Of a stretch of 64,000 nucleotides of DNA, positions 36,453 through 46,320 are shown piece by piece (the first letter of the stretch is position 1; each line of letters opens with the position of its first letter). A model generated the notes under the pieces. That model searched no databases and had not been told where the DNA came from. It saw only the letters and a program-made list of their open reading frames with translations. The position numbers and the translations under genes were made by a program. This stretch comes from Martinezella calliandrae (GTDB lineage Bacteria > Pseudomonadota > Alphaproteobacteria > Rhizobiales > Rhizobiaceae), in assembly GCF_030272695.1 (NCBI RefSeq), contig NZ_JARFYN010000011.1:62001-126000 (forward strand). Reading direction: 5' to 3'.

Positions 36453-36998
36453 ATGGAAAGACCCTACAACGAGGCTTCAGATGTTTCGTCTCCAACCGAT
36501 CTCGAATTTGGTTTTGTGGCGAACAGCCTCATGCTGCTTCTCGAGGCAGCAAAAAGCGAGATCGAGCATGATCGGGAGGCGACCAAGTCGTCGCTGACCA
36601 CCGCACAATTCATCCTGCAATCGGAGATGGAGCGCCGATCGGGCGCCAAGAGCTCCGCGACGGGTGGACTTGCGGGATGGCAGATGGTCCGCATCCGATC
36701 GTTCATTGACAGCAATCTGGACCAGACCATCCATGCGAGTGACCTGAGTGCTGTCGCGCAACGCAGCACGGCGCACTTCTCACGCGCCTTCAAGCAAGCT
36801 TTCGGAGAACCGCCGCATGCTTTCCTGATCAGGCGAAGGCTTGAGGAAGCTTGCCGTCTCATGCTGACCAGTTCGGCTTCGCTGAGCGAGATTTCGCTGA
36901 GTGTCGGGTTTTCTGACCAGGGACATTTGTGCAAGCTCTTCAGGAAGGCTTTTGGCCAAAGCCCATCCCGATGGCGGCGCGAACGTGAAATCCTATGA
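36453..36998 (+). CDS. Short AraC/XylS-type transcription regulator
   Basis: 181 residues, with a ~70-residue N-terminal part of no recognisable ligand-binding domain and a complete C-terminal double helix-turn-helix: IRSFIDSNLDQTIHASDLSA, HFSRAFKQAFGEPPHAFLIR, ISLSVGFSDQGHLCKLFRKA, ending FGQSPSRWRRER. It is a likely activator of the catabolic genes immediately upstream, which it follows in the same direction after 167 bp. The lack of a cupin-type sensor domain means it may respond through a partner or simply through its level. Confidence 0.88.
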   Translation: MERPYNEASDVSSPTDLEFGFVANSLMLLLEAAKSEIEHDREATKSSLTTAQFILQSEMERRSGAKSSATGGLAGWQMVRIRSFIDSNLDQTIHASDLSAVAQRSTAHFSRAFKQAFGEPPHAFLIRRRLEEACRLMLTSSASLSEISLSVGFSDQGHLCKLFRKAFGQSPSRWRREREIL

Positions 36999-36999
36999 C

Positions 37000-37484
37000 T
37001 CCGCTGATACCTATCCACGGCCCTTCCGCGCCGCGAGCGCATGCGCATTATGTGGAATCGCTCATAATTCGAGGAATGCCTTACTGTGTCTTGTCGTGCA
37101 GCAAGTCGAAAAATGCCGGTCGTCTCGCCAATCGCCTGGTTTGGCTTCAAGGCATGCAAATTTACGATGCAGCACAGCGGCGATTCCAAGTTGACAATTG
37201 CCTTTGGAATGAGCACCTACTGTGTAGGTGCTCGCCCGTCGGCTTCTTCCCGTGTCGCCAGACGCATCGTCCGCATTTGGGCGGGGCCATGCGGCGCGAG
37301 ACAAATCGAGCAATGTCTTTGCCTTGGTGCCGAGATTGATTGCCGACGCTTCAACAAGGTGATCCCGTGGTTCGGAGGTTCACGAGGTGGTGGCCCGGGA
37401 AAATTTTGATCGACACCCAATTACGGTATGCGCCTGTTGAGCCGAGTGCGCGGCGGGCATATCGCTTAGGTCTCGGTGGGACAA
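37000..37484. other. Gene-free 485-bp stretch with a perfect hairpin
   Basis: No reading frame here looks like protein. At 37211-37233 GAGCACCTAC and GTAGGTGCTC form a perfect 10-bp stem with the three-base loop TGT; no T-run follows, so it is more likely a protein-binding site or stabilising hairpin than a terminator. The promoter of the STAND regulator at 37485 should lie in the last 200 bases. Confidence 0.5.
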
Positions 37485-40343
37485 ATGGCGATTGAGCAGT
37501 CAGGATCACTGAGCGCGACTAGAATTTTGTTCGGCCCGTTCGAACTGAATCTGGGCGAGCGTTCTCTCAAGAAGGCGGACGAGGCAATTCCGCTGGGGAC
37601 ACGGGCGTTTGACATTCTTTTGACGCTCATCGAGCGAGCCGGTGAGGTTGTCGGTAAGCACGAGCTGATTGCCAAGGTATGGCCAGACGTGACCGTCGAG
37701 GAAGGCAGCCTGCGCGTTCATCTGTCGGCGTTGCGCAAGGCGCTGGGCGACGGACAATTCGGTCGCAGGTACATCACCAACGTGCAGGGTCGGGGCTATT
37801 CCTTTGTTGGGCCTGTCACGCGCCAGGAAAGCGTAGACCATAAGCGAAGCCCTGCCAGGCTTTCGAACCTGCCTGCCGCCTATCGCGGCATGATCGGTCG
37901 TGACGACGTCGTCCAGCAGATCTGCAACCGCCTGATGTCGGAGCGGTTGATCACCATCCTGGGCACAGGCGGGATCGGCAAGACCACGGTCGCTTCGGCC
38001 GTTGGACATGCAGCGTCGCCCGATTTCGCAGGCGCAGTGTTTTTCGTCGATCTCTCGGTGCTGAGGAGCGGGGACCAGATTGTCGCTGCCATCGCGTCCA
38101 CGATGGGGTCTGTTGCGCAGCCCGGCGATCCGGAAGAAGCATTGCTGGAGTTCCTGCGCTCCCGAAGAGCTCTTCTTATTCTCGACAGCTGCGAGCATCT
38201 CATTGACGAGGCGGCCGAGATCGCCGACCGCATATGTCAATGTGCGCCGGACATGCATTTGCTGGCCACCAGCCGCGAGGCGCTGCAGATCGCCGGCGAG
38301 CGCGTCTTACGGCTTCAGCCGCTGGATTGCCCGCCAGAGCAAGCCGGGCAGACTGCCGACGAGGTTCTTTCCTATCCGGCCGCACGGCTGTTCATGGAGC
38401 GAGTGAGCGCACGCGGTGTCGAGCTTGCCCTCGGTCCGGACGATCCCCCGTTCTTGGCCGAGATCTGCCGCCGGCTCGACGGCATCCCACTGGCGATTGA
38501 GCTGGCCGCCAGAAGGGCGGCAGTTTTTGGAATTCGGGACACTGCGTTGAGGCTGGCCTCGCATCTCGACCTGCAGAAACTCAGCCGACGAACGGCAAAT
38601 CGGCGGCACCAGACGCTGAGAGCGACGCTGGACTGGAGCCATGACCTGCTTTCCGAGGCCGAGCGTGCGGTTCTGCGCCGCCTGGCGATCTTCGTTGGGC
38701 CCTTCACGCTGGAGGCGGCGCTGACAATGGCGGAGCGGGAAGGCGTGAGCCGGACGGACAACATCGACCTTGTGGCCAGCCTCGTGGAGAAGTCGCTGAT
38801 CGAAGCCCGCATCGACGCACCCGGAGCATCCTATCGGCTGCTCGATACCACGCGCGCCTATGCCCTGGAAAAGCTGGTCGACAGCGGCGAACTTGACGAG
38901 ATCGCCGACCGACACGCGAACTATTCGATCGATCAGTTGAAGGCCGATTGCACCGCCTGGAAGAATACGCAGCTCTACAAGGACTATCTCGGCAATATCC
39001 GGGCCGCCCTCGACTGGAGCTTCGGTCCCCGCGGCAGCGACGCATTGGCCATCCGACTGGCCGCCGCCGCCGGGCCGTTATTTCTGTCCATGCCGCTCCT
39101 TGCCGAGTGTCGAGACTGGATGGAGAGGGCAATCGATCGAATGTCCCCGGAATGCGACCTGCAGCATCAGGTGGAAATTCATGCGTCGTTTGCCTTGTCG
39201 TTGATGTTGATCTATGGAGATAGCAAGAAAATCCGCGCTGCCTTCTATACGGCGCTGGGTCTTGCCGAGCGGTGCGGCGACGCGCCCCAGCAATTGCGTC
39301 TGCTCAGCGGGTTGTCGATGTATTCCCTGCATCTCGCTGACGTCGCCGGCGCCTTCGATGTTGCTCGTCGGGGCGAGGCTGTCGCGGCGAAAACCGGAAA
39401 CCAGGACGATGCTGCCATTGCCGACTGCATGCTCGGAACGGCCTACTATCTTGCCGGCGACCATCTGCTGGCGCAGAAGCATCTCGAACAGGCGCTACGC
39501 GACCTGCCGCACGAGCCGCCGTCAATTGCCGGCCAATATATGTTCTACCCGCGATCCCAGTCGCTCATGTGCCTCACGCGCTCGCACTGGTTGGCCGGCA
39601 ATCTCGATCGTGCCGTGTGCTATGCGGAAACGACCGTGGAGGAAGCGGACAGCTCGGAGCACCCGATCACGCTGATCAGTGCACTCGGCATGATGATGTC
39701 GCTGTATTTCTGGATCGACGATCTACAGAAGATCGAGCGCAATCTCGTAAAGTTCGAGTACATCGCCGACAAGACATCCTTCGGCCCCTATCGCACAGTA
39801 GCCCATGGGCTGAAGGGCCTGCACCTGCTGCGAACTGGCCGTACATCGGAGGGAATGCGGTATTTGCGCGACACCTTGGAGAGCCTCGCGGTCCGGCGTT
39901 ACAAGATGCTGGTGTCTGACTTCGCCGTGGAACTCGCACTCTGCCTGGCAAAACAGAACGAGCGGGCAGAAGCGTTGGCTCTCGTCGACGACGTGATCGC
40001 CGGCTATCGCCGGGTCAACATGCTCATCCACCTGCCGGCGCTGCTTCTGACGAAAGCCATGATATTCATTTACGGGGACGCGCCGGATCTCAAGTTGGCG
40101 GAAGAGTATCTTCAGAGGTCGATAGCCGAGGCCCGGAAGCAATCGACGCTTTCATACGAATTGAGAGCAGCCTTGCAACTCGCCCGAATCTGGATCGGCA
40201 ACGGCGAGGTACAGCGGGCGCGCGATCTGATCGGGCCTATTTACAATCGATTCTCCGAAGGTTTTGGCACCCCTGATCTCATTCTGGCATGGGAAATGCT
40301 CCGCGATGAGCACCACAACTTGGTACATTTTAATAGCGGATAA
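37485..40343 (+). CDS. Winged-helix/STAND ATPase regulator, paralogue 1
   Basis: 952 residues. Residues about 10-105 form an OmpR/PhoB-type winged helix (FGPFELNLGERSLKKADEAI, LRVHLSALRKALGDG, YITNVQGRGYSFV). A STAND/NB-ARC-like NTPase follows: Walker A GTGGIGKTT from residue 160, Walker B LLILDSCEHL with aspartate 234, sensor-like LLATSREALQIAGERV, and the GxP motif IPLAIELAARRAA. The C-terminal ~450 residues are helical with TPR-like repeats. Such proteins are signal-activated transcription switches of the MalT/AfsR class. I start at ATG 37485 with GGTGGGA upstream. Ligand and targets are unknown. Confidence 0.88.
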   Translation: MAIEQSGSLSATRILFGPFELNLGERSLKKADEAIPLGTRAFDILLTLIERAGEVVGKHELIAKVWPDVTVEEGSLRVHLSALRKALGDGQFGRRYITNVQGRGYSFVGPVTRQESVDHKRSPARLSNLPAAYRGMIGRDDVVQQICNRLMSERLITILGTGGIGKTTVASAVGHAASPDFAGAVFFVDLSVLRSGDQIVAAIASTMGSVAQPGDPEEALLEFLRSRRALLILDSCEHLIDEAAEIADRICQCAPDMHLLATSREALQIAGERVLRLQPLDCPPEQAGQTADEVLSYPAARLFMERVSARGVELALGPDDPPFLAEICRRLDGIPLAIELAARRAAVFGIRDTALRLASHLDLQKLSRRTANRRHQTLRATLDWSHDLLSEAERAVLRRLAIFVGPFTLEAALTMAEREGVSRTDNIDLVASLVEKSLIEARIDAPGASYRLLDTTRAYALEKLVDSGELDEIADRHANYSIDQLKADCTAWKNTQLYKDYLGNIRAALDWSFGPRGSDALAIRLAAAAGPLFLSMPLLAECRDWMERAIDRMSPECDLQHQVEIHASFALSLMLIYGDSKKIRAAFYTALGLAERCGDAPQQLRLLSGLSMYSLHLADVAGAFDVARRGEAVAAKTGNQDDAAIADCMLGTAYYLAGDHLLAQKHLEQALRDLPHEPPSIAGQYMFYPRSQSLMCLTRSHWLAGNLDRAVCYAETTVEEADSSEHPITLISALGMMMSLYFWIDDLQKIERNLVKFEYIADKTSFGPYRTVAHGLKGLHLLRTGRTSEGMRYLRDTLESLAVRRYKMLVSDFAVELALCLAKQNERAEALALVDDVIAGYRRVNMLIHLPALLLTKAMIFIYGDAPDLKLAEEYLQRSIAEARKQSTLSYELRAALQLARIWIGNGEVQRARDLIGPIYNRFSEGFGTPDLILAWEMLRDEHHNLVHFNSG

Positions 40344-40575
40344 TTTGCGGTTCATAGCGCATAATATGCGGATGTCGTGGTTCTAGGGCGTTGCATGGTC
40401 GTTACGATGCCATGCGCCAGGCAGGGCCTTGCAGCGGCACAATGCATTCGCAATCACAAAGAAACAGGACGCGCTTCGGTTGATGTCTGGCAAGGTTTCG
40501 ATTGACACTGATGGGTGGGAGCCCATTCCGCCGGACGGAAAGCGAAGTCGTCGCTCAGGCCTTGGTGGGCTGGTC

Positions 40576-43443
40576 ATGGCTATTGAGCAGCCGGAGTCAC
40601 GGAGCGTCGCTAGAGTTTTGTTCGGCCCGTTCGAGCTAAACCTGAGCGAGCGCTCTCTCAAGAAGGCAGACGAAGCAATTCCGCTCGGGGCAAGGGCGTT
40701 CGACATTCTTGTAACCCTCATCGATCGGGCGGGCGAGACTGTCGGCAAGGACGAACTTATTGCCAAGGTATGGCCGGACGTGAACGTTGAGGAAGGCAGC
40801 TTGCGCGTTCATTTGTCGGCGTTGCGCAAGGTGCTGGGCACTGGGCAATTTGGTCGCAAATACATCATAAATGTGCAGGGGCGAGGCTACTCCTTTGTCG
40901 AACCTGTAACGCGTGAGCAAGCTGGAGCCGACACGACGAATGCACTTGTCCGAAGTTCGAATCTGCCGGCGCCGCTCGATGGGATGATGATCGGTCGTGA
41001 CGACGTCGTCCTGCAAATTCGCAGCCGCCTCGGGGCGGAGCGTTTGATCACAATCCTCGGCGCAGGTGGCATTGGCAAGACCACCGTCGCCCTGGCCGTG
41101 GGACAAGCTGCGCTGATCGACTTCGCGGGCGCAGTGTTTTTCCTTGACCTCTCGGTGCTCAGAAGCAAGGACCAGGTCATCGCCGCCATGGCCTCCACAA
41201 TCGGGCTTGTTGCGCAGCCCGGCGATCCCGAAGACGCATTGCTTGAGTTTTTGCACTCACGCAGGGCTCTCCTTCTCCTCGACAGTTGCGAGCATCTCAT
41301 CGAAGAGATCGCCAAGATCGCAGACCGCATATGTCAACATGCGCCCGACATCCACGTGCTGGCCACCAGCCGGGAGGCGTTACAAACCGTCGGAGAGCAG
41401 GTCTTCCGACTTCAACCCTTGGACTGCCCGCCCGAACAACCTGATCAGACTGCGGACGAGATCCTTTCCTATCCGGCTACACGGCTGTTTATGGAGCGGG
41501 TCGGCGCGCGCGGCGTCGACCTTGCGCTCGGCTCGGGTGGTGCTGCATTTGTGGCGGAAATCTGCCGCAGGCTCGACGGCATCCCGCTGGCGATCGAACT
41601 CGCCGCCGGCAGGGCTGCAATCTTCGGCGTGCGCGATATTGCGGCAAAGCTGGCCTTACGCCTCGACCTACTGAAGCTCGGTCGACGAGCGGCAAGTCCA
41701 CGGCACCAGACGTTGAGGGCGACGCTGGACTGGAGCCACGACCTCCTTTCCGAAATCGAACGCGCCATTCTGAGGCGCGTGGCGATCTTTGTGGGGCGCT
41801 TCACGCTGGAAGCAGCGCTGGCGGTGGCGCAGCAAGACGGCACTAGCCAGCCAGACGCCACTGATGCGTTGGGCAATCTCGTTGAGAAGTCGCTGATCGG
41901 AGCCCGCATCGACTCCTGGGGAGCATCCTACCGACTGCTCGATACGACGCGCGCCTATGCGTTGGAAAAACTGGTTGCCAGCGGTGAGCACCGCTCGATT
42001 GCGACCCGGCATGCGAACTATTCAATCCAGATGCTGAAGGTCAGTAGCGCCACTCCGATCGCCTCTGAGTCGGCCTCGACCGAACACTTGGCTCGCTACG
42101 CCCAGGAAATTGACAACGTGCGCTCGGCACTTGATTGGGCCTTCTCGCCGACAGGCAATACGGAGCTCGGCATCGAACTGGTTGTTGCCGCGATTCCGCT
42201 ATGGATGCGTCTCTCATTGGTCGCGGAGTGCGGCTCGCGGGTGAAGCAAGCGCTCGGGGTTCTGGGGCCGGAGAGAGCTGTCGATGGGCCACTTGAAATG
42301 AAGCTCTATGGAGCGCTTGGCTTCGCCGCTATGCTCACAAAGGGCGCAGCACCAGAAGCCGCAACGTGCCTCCGAAAGGCCCTCGCGATCGCGGAGGCGG
42401 TGGGCGATGACGACTATCAGCTGCGCGTCCTCTGGGGGCTTTGGTCCGATCGGAATATTAACGCAGAATTTCGCGAATCGTTATCCCTCGCCGAAAGATT
42501 TCGAAGCCTGGCTTCTCGATCTGGCGATCCGGTGGATATCGCCATCGGCGAGCGCATGACAGGATTTGTCCGACACTATATCGGCGATCACGCGGCTGCT
42601 CGCCGTCACATCGAGCGCATGCTTGCCTTGCAGGATGACGCACTTCGATATGACAACATTGCTCGTTTCCAATTCGATCCCTGGGTAACGGCACGAGTCA
42701 CTCTTGCACGGGTACTCTGCATTCAGGGCTTGCCAGAACAGGCAATGGAAATGCTCGAACGAGGCGTGGCCGAAGCGCTGACTATCGATCACGCCACCAC
42801 CCAGTGCAACGTTCTTGCAAAAGCGTGTCCGGTTGCATTGTTCGCCCGTGACCTTGCGGCAGCTGAGCGGTTCATCTTATTGTTGGAACGTGCAGTGATG
42901 CAAGGATTGTCATTTTGGCAAGCTGAAGGACGCGGCTACCGTGGCGTCTTCCACCTCATGCGGGGCGAGACGGAGGAAGGCGTGCGGTTGGTGCGGAGTG
43001 CTTTCGGCAATGTTGAAACGAAGGTCGTCACCCCGCCATATCCGCACTTCCTGGGCGCACTCGCAGAGGGTCAGTCAAGCCTGGGAGAAATCACCGAGGC
43101 TCTTCACACCGTGGACCAGGCAATCGCGTATTGTGAATTCCATGAAGAGGTCTGGTATTTGCCCGAACTTCTTCGGATCAAAGGTGAGATCAGCCGAGGT
43201 GCAGGCTCCGACGAAATTGCACAAGACCTGTTCCTCCGCTCACTGGACTTGGCCCGCAATCACGGCGCACTGTTATGGGAATTGAGAGCCGCGACCAACC
43301 TGGCACGGCTCTGGCAGGGGGGTGGTCGGGTGGTCGAAGCTCGCGAGTTGCTCCTGCGGGCCTACGGGCAATTCCGCGAAGGCTTTGCAACTCCGGACTT
43401 GCTCGAGGCAAAAGCTCTCCTGTCGGCATTGGCCGTCGAATAG
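40576..43443 (+). CDS. Winged-helix/STAND ATPase regulator, paralogue 2
   Basis: 955 residues, clearly a tandem duplicate of paralogue 1: MAIEQPESRSVARVLFGPFE, Walker A GAGGIGKTT from residue 162, Walker B LLLLDSCEHL, then IPLAIELAAGRAAIFG. The first 550 residues are much closer to paralogue 1 than the C-terminal helical repeats, so the DNA-binding and switch parts are kept and the sensor part diverges. ATG 40576 is aligned with the paralogue's start; the frame extends 49 codons upstream without similarity. Both may recognise similar DNA while sensing different signals. Confidence 0.88.
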   Translation: MAIEQPESRSVARVLFGPFELNLSERSLKKADEAIPLGARAFDILVTLIDRAGETVGKDELIAKVWPDVNVEEGSLRVHLSALRKVLGTGQFGRKYIINVQGRGYSFVEPVTREQAGADTTNALVRSSNLPAPLDGMMIGRDDVVLQIRSRLGAERLITILGAGGIGKTTVALAVGQAALIDFAGAVFFLDLSVLRSKDQVIAAMASTIGLVAQPGDPEDALLEFLHSRRALLLLDSCEHLIEEIAKIADRICQHAPDIHVLATSREALQTVGEQVFRLQPLDCPPEQPDQTADEILSYPATRLFMERVGARGVDLALGSGGAAFVAEICRRLDGIPLAIELAAGRAAIFGVRDIAAKLALRLDLLKLGRRAASPRHQTLRATLDWSHDLLSEIERAILRRVAIFVGRFTLEAALAVAQQDGTSQPDATDALGNLVEKSLIGARIDSWGASYRLLDTTRAYALEKLVASGEHRSIATRHANYSIQMLKVSSATPIASESASTEHLARYAQEIDNVRSALDWAFSPTGNTELGIELVVAAIPLWMRLSLVAECGSRVKQALGVLGPERAVDGPLEMKLYGALGFAAMLTKGAAPEAATCLRKALAIAEAVGDDDYQLRVLWGLWSDRNINAEFRESLSLAERFRSLASRSGDPVDIAIGERMTGFVRHYIGDHAAARRHIERMLALQDDALRYDNIARFQFDPWVTARVTLARVLCIQGLPEQAMEMLERGVAEALTIDHATTQCNVLAKACPVALFARDLAAAERFILLLERAVMQGLSFWQAEGRGYRGVFHLMRGETEEGVRLVRSAFGNVETKVVTPPYPHFLGALAEGQSSLGEITEALHTVDQAIAYCEFHEEVWYLPELLRIKGEISRGAGSDEIAQDLFLRSLDLARNHGALLWELRAATNLARLWQGGGRVVEARELLLRAYGQFREGFATPDLLEAKALLSALAVE

Positions 43444-43548
43444 GCGCGCGATCTGGTCAGGCCGGTTTACAGTCGGTTCCCCGAAGTCTTCGGTACTCCT
43501 GAACTCATCCAGGCACGCGCAATGCTCGATAATCCGCCTCCGGTCTGA
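43444..43548 (+). pseudogene. C-terminal tail of a third STAND regulator copy
   Basis: Directly after the stop of paralogue 2, in the same frame, ARDLVRPVYSRFPEVFGTPE then LIQARAML matches the ends of both complete paralogues (ARDLIGPIYNRFSEGFGTPD and ARELLLRAYGQFREGFATPD). Paralogue 2 already contains its own version of this segment before the stop, so this is a leftover of another copy. It probably remains from unequal recombination in a tandem array. Confidence 0.75.
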
Positions 43549-43790
43549 TAACCGCCATCCACGGCGTCCTGCAGGCGGCGTCAACTGCACACTCTTCACT
43601 ACCGGCCGATGTCCTGCGTGAATCCTGATCCCGCAAGAACTGTCAAAGTGACAGCAGACGCAGGAAAGACATGCGTCGGCCGCGCCAGTAGCCTCGCACA
43701 TATGAACCGGCTTTCATGTGCCGAAGGGCCGCCAGCGCCAAGCGCGATCGTGGCCTGGCAGAGATCAATCAGCGGCGACAGGAGCGAGCG

Positions 43791-45206
43791 ATGGAACTTA
43801 CGGCATTGCTGCTGTCGAGACTACAGTTCGCCTTCACGATCTCGTTCCACATCGTCTTCCCGTCCTTCACGATCGGATTGGCCGCCTGGCTGGCCGTGCT
43901 CGAGGCGCTCCATCTGGCGACCGACCGGCCGGCCTACCGCACTGTGTTCGAGTTCTGGCTGAAGATTTTCGGCATCGCTTTCGGACTGGGCGTGGTGTCC
44001 GGCATCGTCATGGCTTTTGAGTTCGGCACCAATTGGAGCGAGCTCTCACGCCTTTCGGGACCGATCCAGGGACCGCTCCTGACCTATGAGACTTTCACGG
44101 CATTTGCCCTCGAGGCGAGCTTCTTTGGTGTGCTCCTGTTCGGCCGGCAGCGCGTGACCCCATGGTTCTATCTGTTCTCGACTGTCATGGTCGCTGTCGG
44201 CACCACTTTCTCCGCCTTCTGGATCATGGTCAACAACAGCTGGATGCAGGTGCCAGTCGGCTATGCCGTCCAGAATGGCGCTTTTGCGCCGACCGACTGG
44301 AGCGCGATCATCTTCAGCCCGGTCGTCTGGGTGCGCTTCCCGCACATGCTGCTCGCTTCGTATTTGACCGGCGCGTCCTGCGTTGCCGCCACGGGAGCCT
44401 GGTACCTGCTGCGTCGCGAATTCCATGCCGAAGCCCGTGTCATGCTCCGCATGGGCCTTTATCTCGCGGCCGTCCTGATGCCGTTGCAGCTCTTCTTCGG
44501 CCACCTCACAGGCGATTACGTCCACAACAGGCAGCCAGCCAAGTTTGCTGCGATCGAAGGTCGCTGGCACGCCGAGCAGCCCGCCAGCGAAGTGCTGATC
44601 GCCATTCCTGACGAGCGTGCGGAAGCCAATCGCTATGAGATATCCATCCCGGTCCTTGGAAGCCTGTTCGGCAGCATGAGCTTCAGCTCGAAGGAAGTCG
44701 GCCTGACCGAATTTCCGGCTGAGGACCGGCCGCCTGTCGTAATCACGTTCTTCGCATTCCGCATCATGGTTGGTTGTGGGATGGTCATGCTGTTGCTTGC
44801 CTGGCTTGGCACCTATCTCAGCGTCAAGAATCGCATTGAGCAAAGTCGCGTGCTGCTCTGGTGCACTTTTCTCAGTTTCCCCTTGCCGTATATCGCCATC
44901 CTTACGGGCTGGTTTACCGCAGAGGTCGGCCGTCAGCCATGGACCGTCTACGGTGTTTTGCGCACCGCGGATGCGTTGACGCCATTCCTGACGACGCGTA
45001 CGGCGGCAATATCGCTCATCGTCTTCTGCGCGATCTATCTCTTCATCTTCTCTTTCGGCGTCCTCTATATCTATCGACTGCTCCGCGTCGGTCCCGTCGG
45101 CAGACTTGCGCTGCCACCGGCTAATGCCGTACCGAATCGTCCGATGTCTGTGGTCGATCCCTCGACCTTGGCGGATGTGCGCCGCTTCGCCGACGGAGAA
45201 TCATAA
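43791..45206 (+). CDS. cioA: Cytochrome bd-type quinol oxidase subunit I, cyanide-insensitive type
   Basis: 471 residues with about nine membrane helices. ISFHIVFPSFTIGLAAWLAV contains the heme histidine, WSELSRLSGPIQGPLLTYET and SFFGVLLFGRQRVTPWFYLF are typical, and the quinol loop is short, as in CioA-type subunits lacking the extended Q-loop. ATG 43791 follows GGAGCGAGCG; the frame begins earlier but upstream residues are not conserved. The oxidase reduces oxygen with quinol electrons without proton pumping. Its last base overlaps the cioB start. Confidence 0.9.
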   Translation: MELTALLLSRLQFAFTISFHIVFPSFTIGLAAWLAVLEALHLATDRPAYRTVFEFWLKIFGIAFGLGVVSGIVMAFEFGTNWSELSRLSGPIQGPLLTYETFTAFALEASFFGVLLFGRQRVTPWFYLFSTVMVAVGTTFSAFWIMVNNSWMQVPVGYAVQNGAFAPTDWSAIIFSPVVWVRFPHMLLASYLTGASCVAATGAWYLLRREFHAEARVMLRMGLYLAAVLMPLQLFFGHLTGDYVHNRQPAKFAAIEGRWHAEQPASEVLIAIPDERAEANRYEISIPVLGSLFGSMSFSSKEVGLTEFPAEDRPPVVITFFAFRIMVGCGMVMLLLAWLGTYLSVKNRIEQSRVLLWCTFLSFPLPYIAILTGWFTAEVGRQPWTVYGVLRTADALTPFLTTRTAAISLIVFCAIYLFIFSFGVLYIYRLLRVGPVGRLALPPANAVPNRPMSVVDPSTLADVRRFADGES

Positions 45207-46201
45207 TGGTCCTCTATTGGGTCGCCTTTCTCGCCGTTGTCACGCTGCTCTACGTGCTCCTCGACGGATTCGATCTTGGCGTCGGGATACTCAGTGCCGG
45301 AGCAGCCAGCGATGCGAACCGCAACGCGATGATGAACGCGATCGCCCCGGTCTGGGATGGCAACGAAACTTGGCTCGTCGCCATCGGCGTGGTGCTCTGG
45401 GGCGCTTTCCCGGTCGCCTATGCGACCCTTCTGTCTGCCTTCTACCTGCCGCTTCTCTTCATGCTTGCTGGGCTGATCCTGCGCGGGGTGGCCTTCGAAT
45501 TCCGGCACAGAACGCGTCGCTGGCGGTGGCTTTGGGATGCGAGCTTTGCCGTGGGTTCGCTCGTTGCCGCCTTCATGCAGGGCGTGACCGTCGGTGCGTT
45601 GGTTGAGGGTGTTCCCATCGCCAATGGCCGCTATTCCGGCGGAGAGTTCGGTTGGTTGAGCACCTTCTCGATACTCTGCGGCATCGGCCTTTGTGTCGGC
45701 TATTGCCTGCTGGGCGCGAGTTGGCTTGTGCGAAAATGCGACGGTGAGGTCCGAGATCTTTCCCATCGCTTCATTCCTCGCCTGTCGATTGGGCTGTTCG
45801 TGTTCCTGCTCGCTGTGTTCGCCTTCGCGCTTCTCAAAGACCTCCGTATCATGGACCGGTGGGTCGAGCGGCCCTTTCTCCTCGTCTTTCCCGCGGTCGG
45901 GGCAGTGGCCGCGATCAGGCTGGCCACCGGCATTCAGCGTCGGAGCGACCGCGTACCATTCCCGATGGTCTCCCTGATTTTCGCCGCAGCGTTCGCGACG
46001 CTCGCCATCTCCTTCTGGCCGTACATGATCCCGTTCTCGATCACGATCGACGCGGCCGCAGCGCCCCATTCGAGCCTCGCTTTCATGTTCTGGGGCGTTG
46101 GCCTCTTCGTATTCCCGCTGACGCTGATTCATACCGCGATCAACTACAGCGTGTTTAGAAAGATTCCGCCACCTCCAAAGACGGAGATGAATAAAAAATG
46201 A
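45206..46201 (+). CDS. cioB: Cytochrome bd-type quinol oxidase subunit II
   Basis: 331 residues with eight or so hydrophobic helices. The start VLYWVAFLAVVTLLYVLLDG with FDLGVGIL and the segment IAPVWDGNETWLVAIGVVLW are diagnostic for CydB/CioB. Translation is coupled to cioA through TAATG. No small CydX-like frame follows clearly; the 119-bp gap to the HlyD gene has no convincing ORF. Confidence 0.92.
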   Translation: MVLYWVAFLAVVTLLYVLLDGFDLGVGILSAGAASDANRNAMMNAIAPVWDGNETWLVAIGVVLWGAFPVAYATLLSAFYLPLLFMLAGLILRGVAFEFRHRTRRWRWLWDASFAVGSLVAAFMQGVTVGALVEGVPIANGRYSGGEFGWLSTFSILCGIGLCVGYCLLGASWLVRKCDGEVRDLSHRFIPRLSIGLFVFLLAVFAFALLKDLRIMDRWVERPFLLVFPAVGAVAAIRLATGIQRRSDRVPFPMVSLIFAAAFATLAISFWPYMIPFSITIDAAAAPHSSLAFMFWGVGLFVFPLTLIHTAINYSVFRKIPPPPKTEMNKK

Positions 46202-46320
46202 ACGTCTTGATGGTTGTAGAGAATGCCCGTTGACAAGCGAGCAATGGGCGCATCATGCACCGACGCTTGAGCAACGTCAGAATCCGGATATCGCAACCAC
46301 ATCCGCCAGGGGCAGCAGAC

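Noticed and set aside
43660..43790. Imperfect CACAT...ATGTG repeat before cioA as an FNR-type site
   Set aside because: The arms do not fit TTGAT-N4-ATCAA and are only partly complementary; not enough to call a site.
45071..46132. A 353-codon minus-strand frame opposite cioB
   Set aside because: Highly charged, low-complexity shadow of a membrane protein gene.
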